From: Celoporthe dispersa
Lineage: Eukaryota; Ascomycota; Sordariomycetes; Diaporthales; Cryphonectriaceae
Length of the DNA stretch: 64,000 nucleotides
Assembly: GCA_016584495.1 (NCBI GenBank)
Contig: WAID01000009.1
Location: 558,001-622,000, forward strand
Direction of reading: 5' to 3'
The notes below the pieces were generated by a model. That model was not told the origin of the DNA and searched no databases. It saw only the letters and a program-made list of their open reading frames with translations. Positions 48,072-59,463 of the stretch are shown one piece after another; the stretch's first letter is position 1; every line of letters starts with the position of its first letter. A program made the translations under genes and the position numbers.

Positions 48072-51000
48072 CCAGCCAACCACCCTCACCACGCTTCCGA
48101 CGAGATCCGTCATGTTTCATGCGGACCGACGAACCTACATTTCCTTTCATCATCAGCACACAAATGTCTTCCAATATCGACTTAACTGTTGGATACCCTA
48201 GGACCTGTGTGTCTCTTCGTTCACAATATCTTTGACATCTTCGCTTCACACCCTGTGGGCACCGGAGGCCTCCTACCGGTGTGTGCAGGGGTGTGACAGC
48301 TAATCATCAGGTCATGCTCGATCGAGTCTTGACAGGCACTGACGGCGTTCTTTTTGTTTCGCGCATAGACGATAATGTCTTCCTGACCTCGTCGCTCACA
48401 TTGCGGCAGACTGGACTGTGTTACTATACCTATCCCTCAGCATGCGAACGGAGCAGTGGGTCAGCAAAGGCGCAAATGGAGTAATTAAGGCAAGGGAGGC
48501 TAGCTGCTGTCAAAAAAAATGTTCACGGCAAGGAGTCTTTGTGATATGACGGCAATTATGCAACAAGCCTGACGAAAGGGGGCGCATGCGTGCGCCCCAA
48601 GGCACTGGAACTTTTCAGTTCACCTTTGTTGCGATACGAAATCTGCATAGGTTCAGGTTCGATTCTGGGCGGCCACCTTATTTCTTATGTCAAAGGAGGA
48701 GAGGGAAAGGGGAGGGGGGTTGATTGACTGACTATCCATCCAGTCGTAATGAAACGGGGAGACTGAGTCATGGAGTTGGCCAAAACGGGAGCTTTTAGGG
48801 GTCTTTGCCGCGGCCTTGTTGTACTATGCTTACTTACAGTTGTATTCCTTTTCCTTCCTCCCTCTCGGACGACTGCCTTTAATTTCTTTTGGAATCTTTT
48901 TTCTCTTTTGGAATATCTTCTTTTCCTTTTTCTTCTTCTTTACAACTCTAAAGTCGTGGCCCAGATCGCGAGATTCAGAGGCGCGCTGGTCAGGGCCATT
49001 TAGCCCTGGAGATGGACTTGTTCGTGTGGCATCGAGGAAGGTATGGACCAAAGGGGTGTTGAGGGATTTTGAATGTGGAGCATCGTGTCGAAGCAGAGGA
49101 GTGGAAAGCGATTTTGTATGATTAGTCCACTGTAATTGAGTTATGAATGACACATGCCTCAACCAAAGACGATCTTTTCCAAATTCGAGTCGATGTAGCC
49201 AGTTGCATGTTCTTTCATTTCGTCTGACGGGGTTCTGATGTGATGGAGGAGCGGGCTCGATTTTAGGCTGCGAGGTGACGGGCATAACTGGCAGTGGTCG
49301 TCAGTACCTAATTTGTGACCGGAACCTCCTCATAGCTCCTTTGTGTCAGACTAGGTATGGGAGGTCATGGTGACCGAGTGGGCGTCTTTGGGATGGTGGT
49401 GAGGGAGTCGAGAGAAGAACCGGAGGTAGGAAAGGCAGGGCGCGTGTTTGGTTCCTCTCTGCATCATGACCGGATATTTCGAGGCGCTTTGATCGACTTG
49501 CAATCAAGAAAGGTCTTTTTTTTTTAAAAAAAAAAAGAAGGAAAAAAAGAAAGAAGAGAAAATGATATGCAAACAAAAAAGAAATTCAAGCATCGCCCAG
49601 TCAGGGAGGCCGCCTCTCCCGTTTAAATACCTTCGGCAACAGCAAGAGCAAGACTATACAGATACGCCTTAGGTTACTGGCTATTTGGTGATGTCATCGA
49701 GGGATCCAAGTTATACGTCTTCGACATGTGTCTGTTCTTTCAACAGGGACTTTCTGGGTGGTAATTATTTCGTCATGTGGAGCTATGCGGGCGGGAAGAA
49801 AGTAGCTATCTCAGGCACGGACTTGACGGTGGGAGGTCTGATGCCCGGCGGTGTCGTGACTAGAATGCGCCGGGAGCTGGTAGATACGTCGATCTTGGTG
49901 GTTAGGCAGGCTAATGGCAGGACGTATGCGCGTTTGGAGGAGAGCGTGTGTCGAAATTCCGGCTGATGTTTACGTCGGTGCGCAGTCCTCACGCAGGAGC
50001 TACATTCCAACTGCTCAATCACATCGACACGGACGGGTAAGGTTCTGCGTGGAACCAGCCGCAGTGAGGCAGGAATCGCTGCGTCTAGTCCGAGGATGAA
50101 CATGGCACTAAATCATAACGCAGTAGGCCTGGGAGTCTGCATGCGTGTGCTGCCCTCTTCTTTACCCTACCCATTTCTATCTTTCCTTGATGCTGGTAGC
50201 ATGAGGGATCGCGATGCACAAGCTAGATCGCCAATAGTACCGCAGAACCAGTAAGTTGCGCCCTGCTCATCAAAGCAGAGACCTTTTTACTTTTTCTTTC
50301 TCTTCAAATGATCTCGTGTAACGTATAATGATAAAACCCAGGCACCGGTCACTGAGGCCGAAATGCAATATATAGAGTACCTCTTGGCGTCCCAGCGCTC
50401 CACTCATCTCAAGCCAGATGGCAACAAACCATGCGAGCTGTTAGAAGTCCGAGTGCTATGGAGAGTAAACGTCCAAGGACACTGTAAAAGCCTCCGTCCA
50501 CTGGTCAGACGCTTCTTTGTTTTCGTGGGGTAGTCACGTTGAAACGTCTGTCAAGCCCATCCAGATTCGGGAGCACAGCAAGCAAGCCTACACAGGAGAG
50601 CCAATCACATCCATGACCAAAATAGTCGACCGCCTCCAGCTTAAACTCTCAGATGAGTTACAAGCAACAGGCATTAAACCATAAAGTGGCTAGCTGCGCC
50701 TTATCAGCTATGTCTAGTAGCAAGGTCCTGCATTTGGATTTGCAATATATCTAACGGGCTGAATACTGCTTCCTTCAAGTGTGAAAATTGTCTGGAGGGC
50801 CATTGACGGTGTAAGTATTTGAATGATGAGCAGTAAAAGTGGAATAAGTGAAGTGGTAAGGGTAGTTTAAATCGGGCCATCATCGGTTAAACTGAACTCC
50901 GGAGCCGGAGAAAGGTCCAATGCCGATTGGCCAGCAGGTCTGACGACATGTTGCCAATGGGCAGGTGGCGCCGAGTCCATGGACTGTTCTCGTCTCTCTC

Positions 51001-51707
51001 TTTGACTTGTTGGGGAAGATCAGGCAAGGCAGTTGTGAAGTGGTCTGGACGCTGCCTTTGCGTGATGAATCATTCACTGTACACTCATTCCTTCTTGCCA
51101 GCTCCAAACAAGTAGGATCCCTCAACATCTTCTTCAGCACCTCAGCCACTTGTCTGGAGACTGGGGAGCTGGACGACTGATCAACTTGCCGATCCAATCC
51201 GCAGCGCCTGTCGCCCAGTAACATCATCACCACTCCACAACCGATTTGTCGACACACCCACCCCACACCACCTCTCCTCCTCCCACCCAGCATCTACAAC
51301 TCCTCTTTCAGCTGTTTCATCTCGTCGAAAACATTCCTGAAATACTGCATTGAAAACAGCACAGCCGCATTGCCTTGCGCAGTCTGCGCTGCTGAAAGGC
51401 GCCATGGCCTTTCAAACTGCTTTGCTGCCTGCATGTCCTACCCTTCCTTGCGCACACTCCTCCTCCTTTGCGCACAATGGCCCTTGTACTGACCTTCCTT
51501 CCTTCGCTTGGTGTAGGATCTTGTGGCAGTGACAGCAGAGACATGGCCTACGATCGCGAATACTCTCCTGGTACCATGGAAGGGCTCCGTGTCAGCACCC
51601 CCGCGAGGCGCAAACACCTGCAGCCCCGCGCCTGGTCACGGTAGGAAACTTCATCTGTCGCGTGTCGCGTAATTTAAACTAATAACTAATGTTGGGCGAT
51701 TTTCTAG
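48072..51707. other. 3.6-kb intergenic region
   Basis: Contains the 3' UTR of the C2H2 gene and the promoter and probable first exon of the YME1 gene. An A/T homopolymer stretch lies at about 49515-49560. The plus-strand frame 49685-49966 has no recognisable motif. A candidate YME1 start codon lies at 51404. No tRNA is seen, although 48650-48665 has a B-box-like string. Confidence 0.45.
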
Positions 51708-54192
51708 GTCGACCCAAGCTCGGCCCTGCCGGACTTCCTTCGCGACGCGCTGCCGACCCTCCAAGCCCACCTCCCGACCGTCTCCCAACAGCTGACATCC
51801 TCTGACCTCCGGTCGACCATCGCCCAGTTGCCCTCCTTCGCTCTTGCTGCAGCGACTAGTCCTCTCATCCAGCGTTCGGCCTTTCGTCTTGCCGCGCATG
51901 GCCCTGCCGGCCCTCCCCGCCGCCTGTTCTCGACAGCATCTCCTATCGTCGCACAACGCGGGGCTGTGACAGCGCAGACTGCATTGGGCCTTCGTTGCGC
52001 TGGTGTTCACTCGTCGGCTTCTCCACGGCGGTCCTCCTGGGCCCCGGTCGGTCGTGCTATCGGTCTCTCGCCTTACACTCGTCTCCTGCAGACTCGCGGT
52101 CTCAGCAATGGTGGGATATCTCGCAACATGCTCGCCAATCTCGAGGCTGCCGCCAACCGGAACCCTACCAGCGCCACTGCCCAGAATGCCTTCTACCAGG
52201 TTCTCCTCAAGGCCAACATGCCCGCCATCGTCATCGAGCGATACCAGTCTGGTCGATATGCCAAGAACCAGGCCGTCGAGGAGGCTTATGCAAAGTCCCT
52301 GTCTATGTTGACTGGCAATAAGCTGGGCGATGTCGGCGCCCTTGCGGGCCAGACCGGCAGTCTCAGTAACGAGCAGGTACAGGCTATAGGTCAGGCTGTC
52401 GCAGCTCAGCACAAGGGAGGCAACATTGCGATCTCGGCTCCCCCGGGCTCAGGTGTCGCCAAGGATGGCCGCATTCACGTCCTCGTGGACGAGTCCCTCG
52501 GCTCGACCATCTTCAAATGGGTTCGCTTCCTCCTGATCTTCGGTTTCGTCTGCTATCTCAGCCTGATTGTTGTGTCGATGTTGGTCGAGTCTCTTAACTC
52601 CATCAAGCGGACCGGAACAGCCCGGGCCGATGCCGAAGTCAAGGCCGAGAACCAGAAGGCCCGCTTTGCGGATGTACACGGCTGCGAAGAGGCCAAGGAG
52701 GAGCTGCAGGAGCTGGTGGAATTCCTCAAGAACCCCGAGAAGTTCTCCACCCTGGGCGGCAAGCTGCCCAAGGGCGTCCTCCTCGTCGGCCCTCCTGGAA
52801 CAGGCAAGACCCTTCTCGCAAGGGCGGTCGCTGGTGAGGCGGGCGTGCCTTTCTTCTACATGTCTGGGAGCGAGTTCGACGAGATCTATGTCGGTGTCGG
52901 TGCCAAGCGGGTGCGCGATCTCTTCAATGCTGCGAGGTCCAAGTCGCCAGCTATCATCTTCATCGATGAGCTGGATGCGATAGGTGGCAAGCGCAACACG
53001 CGGGACAGCACCTACGTGAAACAGACGCTGAATCAGCTGCTGACGGAGCTGGACGGTTTCGACCAGAGCAGCCAGGTCATCATCCTCGCCGCTACCAACT
53101 TCCCGCAGCTTCTGGACAAGGCCCTCACCCGGCCTGGCCGCTTCGACCGTCACGTGCAGGTCGACCTGCCGGATGTCCGTGGTCGACTGGCCATCCTGAA
53201 GCACCACGCCAAGAAGGTCAGGCTGATGGAGGGCATGAACCTGCAGGAGCTGGCCCAAGGAACGTCCGGCCTGTCAGGAGCGGAGCTCGAGAACATTGTC
53301 AACTCTGCAGCGATCCACGCCAGCAAGAACAAATCTCCGGTCGTGACCATGAAGGATCTGATCTGGGCCAAGGACAAGGTCATCATGGGTGCCGAGAAGA
53401 GAAGCATGGTTATCAGCGAGAACGAAAAGCTGATGACTGCTTACCACGAGGCCGGCCATGCTCTGATGGCTCTGTACAGCGTGAGGCAGTCGGTGCCGCT
53501 CTACAAGGTCACCATCCTACCCCGCGGCATGAGCCTCGGGCACACGGCCTTCCTACCGGAGATGGACAAGCACTCTTACAGCTCGTCCGACTATGTTGCC
53601 AGAATCGACACGGCCCTCGGTGGCAAGGTGGCGGAGGAACTTGTGTACGGCAACGACATGGTGACCTCTGGGGTTAGCGGAGTAAGTGCATTGTCCCCCC
53701 CCCCTCCCCCCTCTCTCCCTTAAATATCATCTCGGTATGTTGATGCTTACAATGGTTGCAGGACCTCAACAGCGCCACGGACACGGCTTTCCAGATGGTC
53801 GCCTACTTCGGCATGGGCAACAGCCTCGCGCCCATGGACTTTGGCTCGAGATATGATACGCTCAGCCCAGCCACCCGGGCCCAGGTCGAGAACGAAGTCC
53901 AGCGAGTGCTCAATGAGGCCTATGAGCGCACCAGGAAGTTGCTGACCGAGAAGCGCAGGAGCTCGACCTCCTGGCACAGGCACTCGTCGACTACGAGACC
54001 CTGGACAAGGAGGAGGTCAAGAAGGTGATCAAGGGAGAGACGCTGGCTGACCGGATGAAGATGCCAAGGGATGGTACAATGAGCGTACCGGTGCAGGATC
54101 CGATCCACGCCCTGCCGCCGATCCCGGGTCAGGGACACGAGGGCGAAAATGGCTCGGGTGCGCCACCGCCTGCACCCCCGGCTATGGCCTGA
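51708..54192 (+). CDS. YME1: Mitochondrial i-AAA protease YME1 (N-terminal exon unresolved, one apparent frameshift)
   Basis: The exon from 51708 (after a TAG acceptor) runs to 53681. After an 80-base intron the last exon is 53762-54192. YME1 is the inner-membrane, intermembrane-space-facing ATP-dependent metalloprotease. An Arg/Ser-rich presequence (RRLFSTAS) is followed by one membrane segment (FLLIFGFVCYLSLIVVSML). The AAA module has Walker A GPPGTGKT (52788-52811) and Walker B IIFIDELDAIGG. The second region of homology contains ALTRPGRFDRHV. The zinc site HEAGH is at 53445-53459. The C-terminus needs one extra base near 53956. Then KR-x-ELDLLAQALVDYETLDKEEVKKVI follows, as expected, ending at TGA 54190-54192. 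The protein from 51708 alone is about 800 residues. The start is probably in an upstream exon, where MAFQTALLP at 51404 is attractive, but I could not find an in-frame splice. Confidence 0.88.
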
Positions 54193-54599
54193 AGCCTGTC
54201 AAGGCTGGCTGGTTGGATCACACCGCACGCGCCCGTCACTGTGGCCCATAGGAAAGACGGCCGAGGGCGGAACCAAAAGAATTGCCTCTGATACCGAAGC
54301 GTGTCATGAGGGGGTCATGTAAAACTGTACTATCGAATTAGGCAGAAAGGGGACTCAAAGAAGGGGGAGTCTCATCGCACCAGGTCTGGGGCGGGGGTAT
54401 TGCATTACGGGCTACTTGTCCCTTTTTATCCACAGAGTGCATCTGAAAGCAATCTTTCTTTTGTGGACATGGGTGAATTGTCCAGAAAGAATTCAGAAGA
54501 CTATCCAACTCATTTCCATGGGCCTCGGTGGTGATTTCGCGGGATTCGTGCGTAGGCTATGAGCTCGACCAACTATTTATCCAACCTTTGACCTACAGA
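54193..54599. other. Convergent intergenic region
   Basis: 3' flank of YME1 and of the short-chain dehydrogenase, about 400 bases. Nothing else is seen. Confidence 0.5.
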
Positions 54600-55871
54600 C
54601 TACGGTGTGGCCCTGATCGACGTCGAGACACTGACTTCCCTCATGCCAGTTTCCCCCATCACATACGGGTGACCAGCGCTCAACCCGCCATCCACAGCCC
54701 AAGCCTGCCCGTTCACATAGCTACTCTCCTCGCTCCCCAGGAACAACACCACCCGCGCGACCTCATCGGCATGCGCGCCCCTCTGCAGCGGATTCAGCTG
54801 CCCAATCTTCTTCTCGGTGCCCCTCTTGCGGGCGGAGTCGTACATGGCTCTTGTCATGCCCGTCTCGATAACGCCCGGGCAGATGGCGTTGACGCGGATG
54901 TTGGCGCCGGTGAGCTGGTAAGCGATGGTGGCGGCCATGTTGACGACGGCGGCCTTGGAGGCGGAGTAGGCTGTGGGGCCGGCGTTGGAGCGGATGCCGG
55001 CCACGGAGGCGGTCATGATGATGCTGCCGCTGGAGGCGGGCTTGTGGGGGAGGTTTTGGCCATGGCCTTTGCTGCGCGTTTTGCGGCCAGGAAGGGCCTG
55101 TGTTTATTTTTGTTTTTTCAGCGACCCGGTGTGTCTGGGAGATGAGATGGGGATGAAGAATTCGTGTTTGCCCACAGAGAAGAACAGAGGGAGAGCTATC
55201 CTCCTCCTCTTCCTGCTCCTTTTTGACTTACTCACCCTAGCGTATTAACCCTCACTGTCTCCATAAAGTCCTCCTTGGAGACATCCGTGAAGAGCGCATG
55301 CGCGCCCGTCACTCCCGCGTTCGCAAAGAACACGTCCAGGCGCCCGTACCGCTTGAGCGCGTCGTCCACGACCTCCTTGATGGCGGCCTCGTCTGCGGCG
55401 TCGAAACTGCGGGTGTGCACCTCGCAGGCCGGGTAGGACGAGGTGATCTGCGTCTTGTGGCGGGACAGGTGCTGGTCGTCGTAGTCGCAGATGTAGACGG
55501 CCCTGGCCCCGTTCTGGGCGAACTGGTGGGCTGTGGCTCGGCCTATGCCGAGGGGGGAGTTGGCTCCTGGGGGCTTCCTGTCAGCTAAGCTGCTCATAGT
55601 ACGCATAGGATAGCTCTGATACATGAGACGGGGGGGCGGGGAGGTGGAGGGTGGAGGAGGAGGAAAAAATATGAAAAATCAAAAAGCAAGAAAACCTACC
55701 CGTTATTATGACGACCTTGTCTTTGGCCCTGGGTCCGTTGGATGCCGGAGCGACTTCTTTGATGGGCGGGATGCTCTCATCAGAGGCAGCAGCGGTCTTG
55801 ACGCCAGCCGCTGGACCTCCTCCTATCTGCTTGCTGAGAGCGTTGAGCCTGTCACCTGCCGAGCCTGCCAT
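54600..55871 (-). CDS. Classical short-chain dehydrogenase/reductase (one apparent frameshift)
   Basis: Three exons (55871-55700, 55566-55236, 55097-54600) give 333 residues if one base is added to the run at 55046-55050. Without it the frame stops soon after AKTSP. Cofactor motif TGANSPLGIGRA is assembled across intron 1. FFANAGVTG corresponds to the NNAG element. Catalytic Ser lies in the IIMTASVAG region, and Tyr/Lys are in YSASKAAVVN. NAICPGVIETGM and the C-terminal YVNGQAWAVDGG are typical of FabG-like SDRs. The first 60 residues (MAGSAGDRLNALSKQIGG...) are an extension before the Rossmann fold. The start at 55871 is favoured over 55898 by its strong ACC-ATG-G context. The substrate is unknown. 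The gene is divergent from TYW2. Confidence 0.85.
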
Positions 55872-56498
55872 GGTGGAGGATACTGTTATGCCATTCAACA
55901 GGAGATTTACATAACATTCAATCAGTAGGAAGCAGAAAGAGGATCAGGGCTGACGAGGTGAGAGGGTAGCTAAAGTGAAAGCGAGGAGAGAAGAGCAGAG
56001 TGAGGGGATCGCTCCTGTATACTAAGGGTCGGGGCCCTGAGCCGAGGCACGAAATTGGAGTAGCCGGGCCCCGTCCAGTGGTTGTAGACTCTCCTCCTCC
56101 TTCTCTCGACCGTGAAACAAAAGAATTAAAATAAAAATAAGAATTAATCACCCTCAAAAACAATCATCAAAAACAAGTTGGCAGCGGTCGAGACATTGAT
56201 CAAGAATTATAGAGACTACGCTGGAGAAGAGGAAAAGGCATGAGTAGAAGCAAGCCGGCCACACATGAAAATAAGACCAATAATCAGGAGTCAAGGCCAT
56301 TATTTAGGTTGAACATTACATACATATACTATTATGCATTAGCCAACAGACCCTCCTAATGTGGTAACCGTTTTAGGGTAGCAACAGACGGCTTCAGCGT
56401 TTGGTATTGGCTGGTGCAAGGAACGTCTCTCTGGGCCGCTTGGATTTTTTTTTTTTTTTTTTGCACTGCCGACGCCAGCACACCTTTTGCGCCTCGCC
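55872..56498. other. Divergent promoter region between the SDR and TYW2
   Basis: About 630 bases. AT-rich in the middle (56110-56350). A run of about 18 T (56445-56462) lies 37 bases before the TYW2 start codon. No gene is seen. Confidence 0.5.
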
Positions 56499-57828
56499 AT
56501 GGCGCCCAAGCCCAAGAAGCAGAAACCACCGAATCCCATCTCTGCTGCCGTCAGGGACTGGGTCGAGCAGTCCGGCCTCGACGTTGAGGCCGAGACCCTG
56601 GTCGCTGAGGCGCCCAAGAGATGGGTGGACTATGAGCCCATGGTCCTGCTGCCCAGCGGTAGCTTCACGACGGCAGCCTGGACAGCAGCCCTGGGACTGG
56701 CCACCGAGGACTGCAGGCTCGACCTCTGGAAGAGGATCCTGCGCGGCATCGGGGACAAGGTGTCGGGCAGGGCCACACACCTGGCCGTGAACGACGGCAT
56801 CCCTCTGATGGTGGCAGAAGCTCGTCCCGCGCCGTCGTCTCCTGCCAGCAGCGCTGCCGGGGACGGCGAGAACATACTGAGGAGCCCGGTCGGCCTACGC
56901 ACCCTGTACGGAGACTTTGGGCCGGCCGAGACACAAGATGCCGCCGTCACCCAGCAGGACTTGGACCAGGCCTTCTGGGTCTCCAAGAAGCAGAACGGGA
57001 TCTACCAGACCTGGGCCCCGCGCTGGACCATGTTCTCCAGAGGCAACGTCAAGGAAAAAGCCAGGCTGCTCGCCTTTCACGACGCTGCTGCTGCTGCTGC
57101 TGCTGCTACTACTACAGAGCCCACACCGGCAGAGGGGGAGCAGGAGTCTTTTCCACCGCCGCCGGCGCACAGAACACGATCCAGACCTGCGCCGGCAGAT
57201 ACCTGGGCCGTCGACCTCTACGCCGGGATCGGCTACTTCGTCTTCTCGTACGCGAAGCTGGGGATGCGGGTCCTCTGCTGGGAGCTGAACCCGTGGAGCG
57301 TCGAGGGCCTGCGCAGGGGTGCTGCGGTCAACGGGTGGTCTGTGAGGGTCGTCCGGGGCGAGGGAGGAGCTGGCGAGGCCGGCACGCGAGCTGCTGGCGG
57401 GGGAGGAGAGGATCGTCGTATTCCTGCAGCACAACCAGGAGGCGGCGCGGAGGGTGCAGGAACTACGGGCGTGTGGCCTTGCGCTGTCGGTGTCGCATGT
57501 CAACTGTGGCCTGCTGCCGAGGAGTGACGACAGCTGGGACGTCGCGCGGGCTGTCCTCCTGGGCGCCGAGGAGGTGGAGGAGGACGAGGACGAGGACGAG
57601 GGCGGTGGTGACGGCTGGCTGCACCTGCACGAGAATGTCGGCGCGGGGGATATCCCGGCCCGCAGGAACGAGGTCCAGGACATGTTTGACCGCTGGGACC
57701 GGCGAGATGGGCGCGGCCGTACTGCCAAGGTTGAACATGTCGAATTGGTCAAGACGTTTGCGCCTGGTGTCTGGCACTGCGTCTTTGACGTCTACATTAC
57801 AAAATCTAGGTCGAGAAATGCACCATGA
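56499..57828 (+). CDS. TYW2: tRNA wybutosine-synthesising aminocarboxypropyltransferase TYW2/TRM12 (one apparent frameshift)
   Basis: A single exon encodes 442 residues if one surplus base is removed at 57362-57364. TYW2 transfers the aminocarboxypropyl group of SAM to the tricyclic base at position 37 of tRNA-Phe during wybutosine synthesis. FWVSKKQNGIYQTWAPRWTMFSRGN precedes the SAM-binding TWAVDLYAGIGYFVFSYAKLG and CWELNPWSVEGLRR, as in TRM12. After the frame change come LLAGEERIVVFLQHNQEA, then VSHVNCGLLPRSDDSW, which matches the conserved HxNxGLLPS..SW block, and VKTFAPGVWHCVFDVYI at the C-terminus. A poly-Ala stretch coded by a GCT repeat sits at about 57083-57107. The start at 56499 follows a run of T in the leader. 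A TTG 12 bases upstream is not used. Confidence 0.85.
57083..57107 (+). repeat. (GCT)n trinucleotide repeat inside TYW2
   Basis: About eight GCT codons giving poly-Ala in a linker just before the methyltransferase-like fold. Confidence 0.85.
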
Positions 57829-57955
57829 TAGCCCGGCCCTTCCTCCCAAGGGCCCGCCATCGCGTGCCAGTCGTGTGTACTCCCTCTCATCCCGGCATGA
57901 CGACCTGATGGGGAGCACCAACCGCCCCCCCCTCCCTCTCTCCGCTGCCGCCTCC

Positions 57956-58650
57956 TCAGCCTGCCCTTCTGAACTTGTCGGGAATGTTCTCCTCCACTAT
58001 CCTCCTGTGCGTCATCACCTCCAGCCTGTCCTGCTCGTCCTCCATCTGGTCGTGCAGCCTAAAGTGCTCAATGTCCTCCGGGTGCGTCAGGTCCTCCAGC
58101 TTGGTGTTCTCGTCGTGGTACAGCTCCCAGTGGTGGATCTCGTACTCGAACTCTAGATCTCCGTGGTGGCCCGGTCCCGTGCCGAAGTCGGGAAGCGTGC
58201 CCTTGTCGCGGCTGATGAAGTTGTCGAACTCGTCGCGGCGGACCACCCCGTCCCCGTCGGCGTCCACCAGCCGCAACACCTCGCGCACAATCTCCTGCTT
58301 CCGCTCGTCGGTGACGTGCTTGTTTGAGTCGTCCATCAGGCCGTATGTGCGCTCGATCTCGGAGCCCTCCCACTGGCCGTCTGAGTCGAAGTCGTGCAGG
58401 GCGAAGAAGGAGGAGGCGTCGAAGTCGGCGATGTGGTGCTCCTCTAGGCAGCGGAGAAGACAAACCCGGCAGGTCAGCGCGCGGAGCTGGGCTGCAGTGG
58501 CCTGAGGGACAGACGGATAAGAGACTCACCTGCCATGTGCTTGGTCATCCAGTCGGCATTCTCGTCCACGATGGGCTTCTGGCCGTGGTCGCCGCCGTGC
58601 GCAAAGGCAGCACCGCTCAGGGCGAGCACAGTGACGAGGGTAGGCAGCAT
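57956..58650 (-). CDS. Secretory-pathway EF-hand protein (SSP120-like)
   Basis: Two exons (58650-58530, 58443-57956) encode 202 residues. MLPTLVTVLALSGAAFAHGG is a clean signal peptide. After WMTKHMAEEHHI there are two EF-hands with canonical loops: DFDSDGQWEGSE around residue 60 and DADGDGVVRRDE around residue 105. The segment LPDFGTGPGHHGDLEFEYEIHHWELYHDEN and the acidic/His HPEDIEHFRLHDQMEDEQDRLE are hallmarks of the yeast Ssp120/fungal EF-hand secretory family. Ssp120 is reported as an ER/Golgi calcium-binding partner of cargo-receptor lectins. There is no HDEL-type tail (it ends RRAG). The splice rebuilds MAEEHH in frame. The stop lies only 127 bases from the convergent TYW2 stop. Confidence 0.88.
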
Positions 58651-59463
58651 GATCCGGTGGTAGTATGGGGGCGGACTGAGAGGTCTTTCGAGGAGCACAA
58701 TGCAGCTGAGACGGATCCCCTGGGCTTCGATAGTCTGTGGAAGAGTGAGGGTTTATGGTTGCGACTGATTGTCCGATCGACCGCATGCATTCGAGATCCC
58801 TGCGTCCCGGCTGATAGCCAGACAGCCTTGCCTTCCTTGCTAGCTCCAGGGGCTCCAGCACCAACGGGCCCCCTACGTCACAGCAGTCTCGACCGCCTAA
58901 GCTCGGAGGTATTCTCTCCCTGGAACCATTTTCAGGGCTCAAGAATATTCCATCGTCTTTGTCGAGGCCAACCAGGACCTGGGCTTTGCTACAGGCTATT
59001 TTGTCCTATCAAGAGGCTGTTTCTTATAGTATTCCGGCATAATATGTTGATGTATGTATACGAGATCGCTTGTCGTGCATGATACCACCTTCAAAATATC
59101 CGTCATGGGTCGTCACATATAGTCCAGATATCTGTTAATCAATATGATATGTTCCAAATGGGTAAGGCTTCTTTCTTCGATTGCATGGCGCATTTGAAAT
59201 GACCAACTGTTGAACCGCCTGGTCCCTGCCTCAACGAGCGCTGCTTACTGTGTATTCCCCCCGAATCTGGCGGGTCCGCGCGTGGACACCACGTGCTGTC
59301 GTGTCTTGCTTGGGCCCCTGGAGATCGCGTCTCCCTGCCCAGAACTCTCGGCCCCTCGGCGCGACAAGCTTAAGTTCTCCATCCGGCCTCAAGCCTGCTA
59401 CATCACGACAACACCGCACCAGCCACACCTCTTCTTCCTGCACAATCAGAACCACAGTCAAGC
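58651..59463. other. Divergent promoter region between the EF-hand gene and ORC6
   Basis: About 810 bases. AT-richer around 59030-59170. No further gene or repeat is seen. Confidence 0.5.

Noticed and set aside
48640..48670. B-box-like string GGTTCGATTC suggesting a tRNA gene
   Set aside because: No 5' acceptor partner or A-box about 50 bases upstream, and the flanking bases do not form a five-pair T stem.
1300..57828. Programmed ribosomal frameshifting as a genome-wide trait
   Set aside because: The needed shifts go in both directions and share no slippery heptamer or stop context; indel artefacts explain them more simply.
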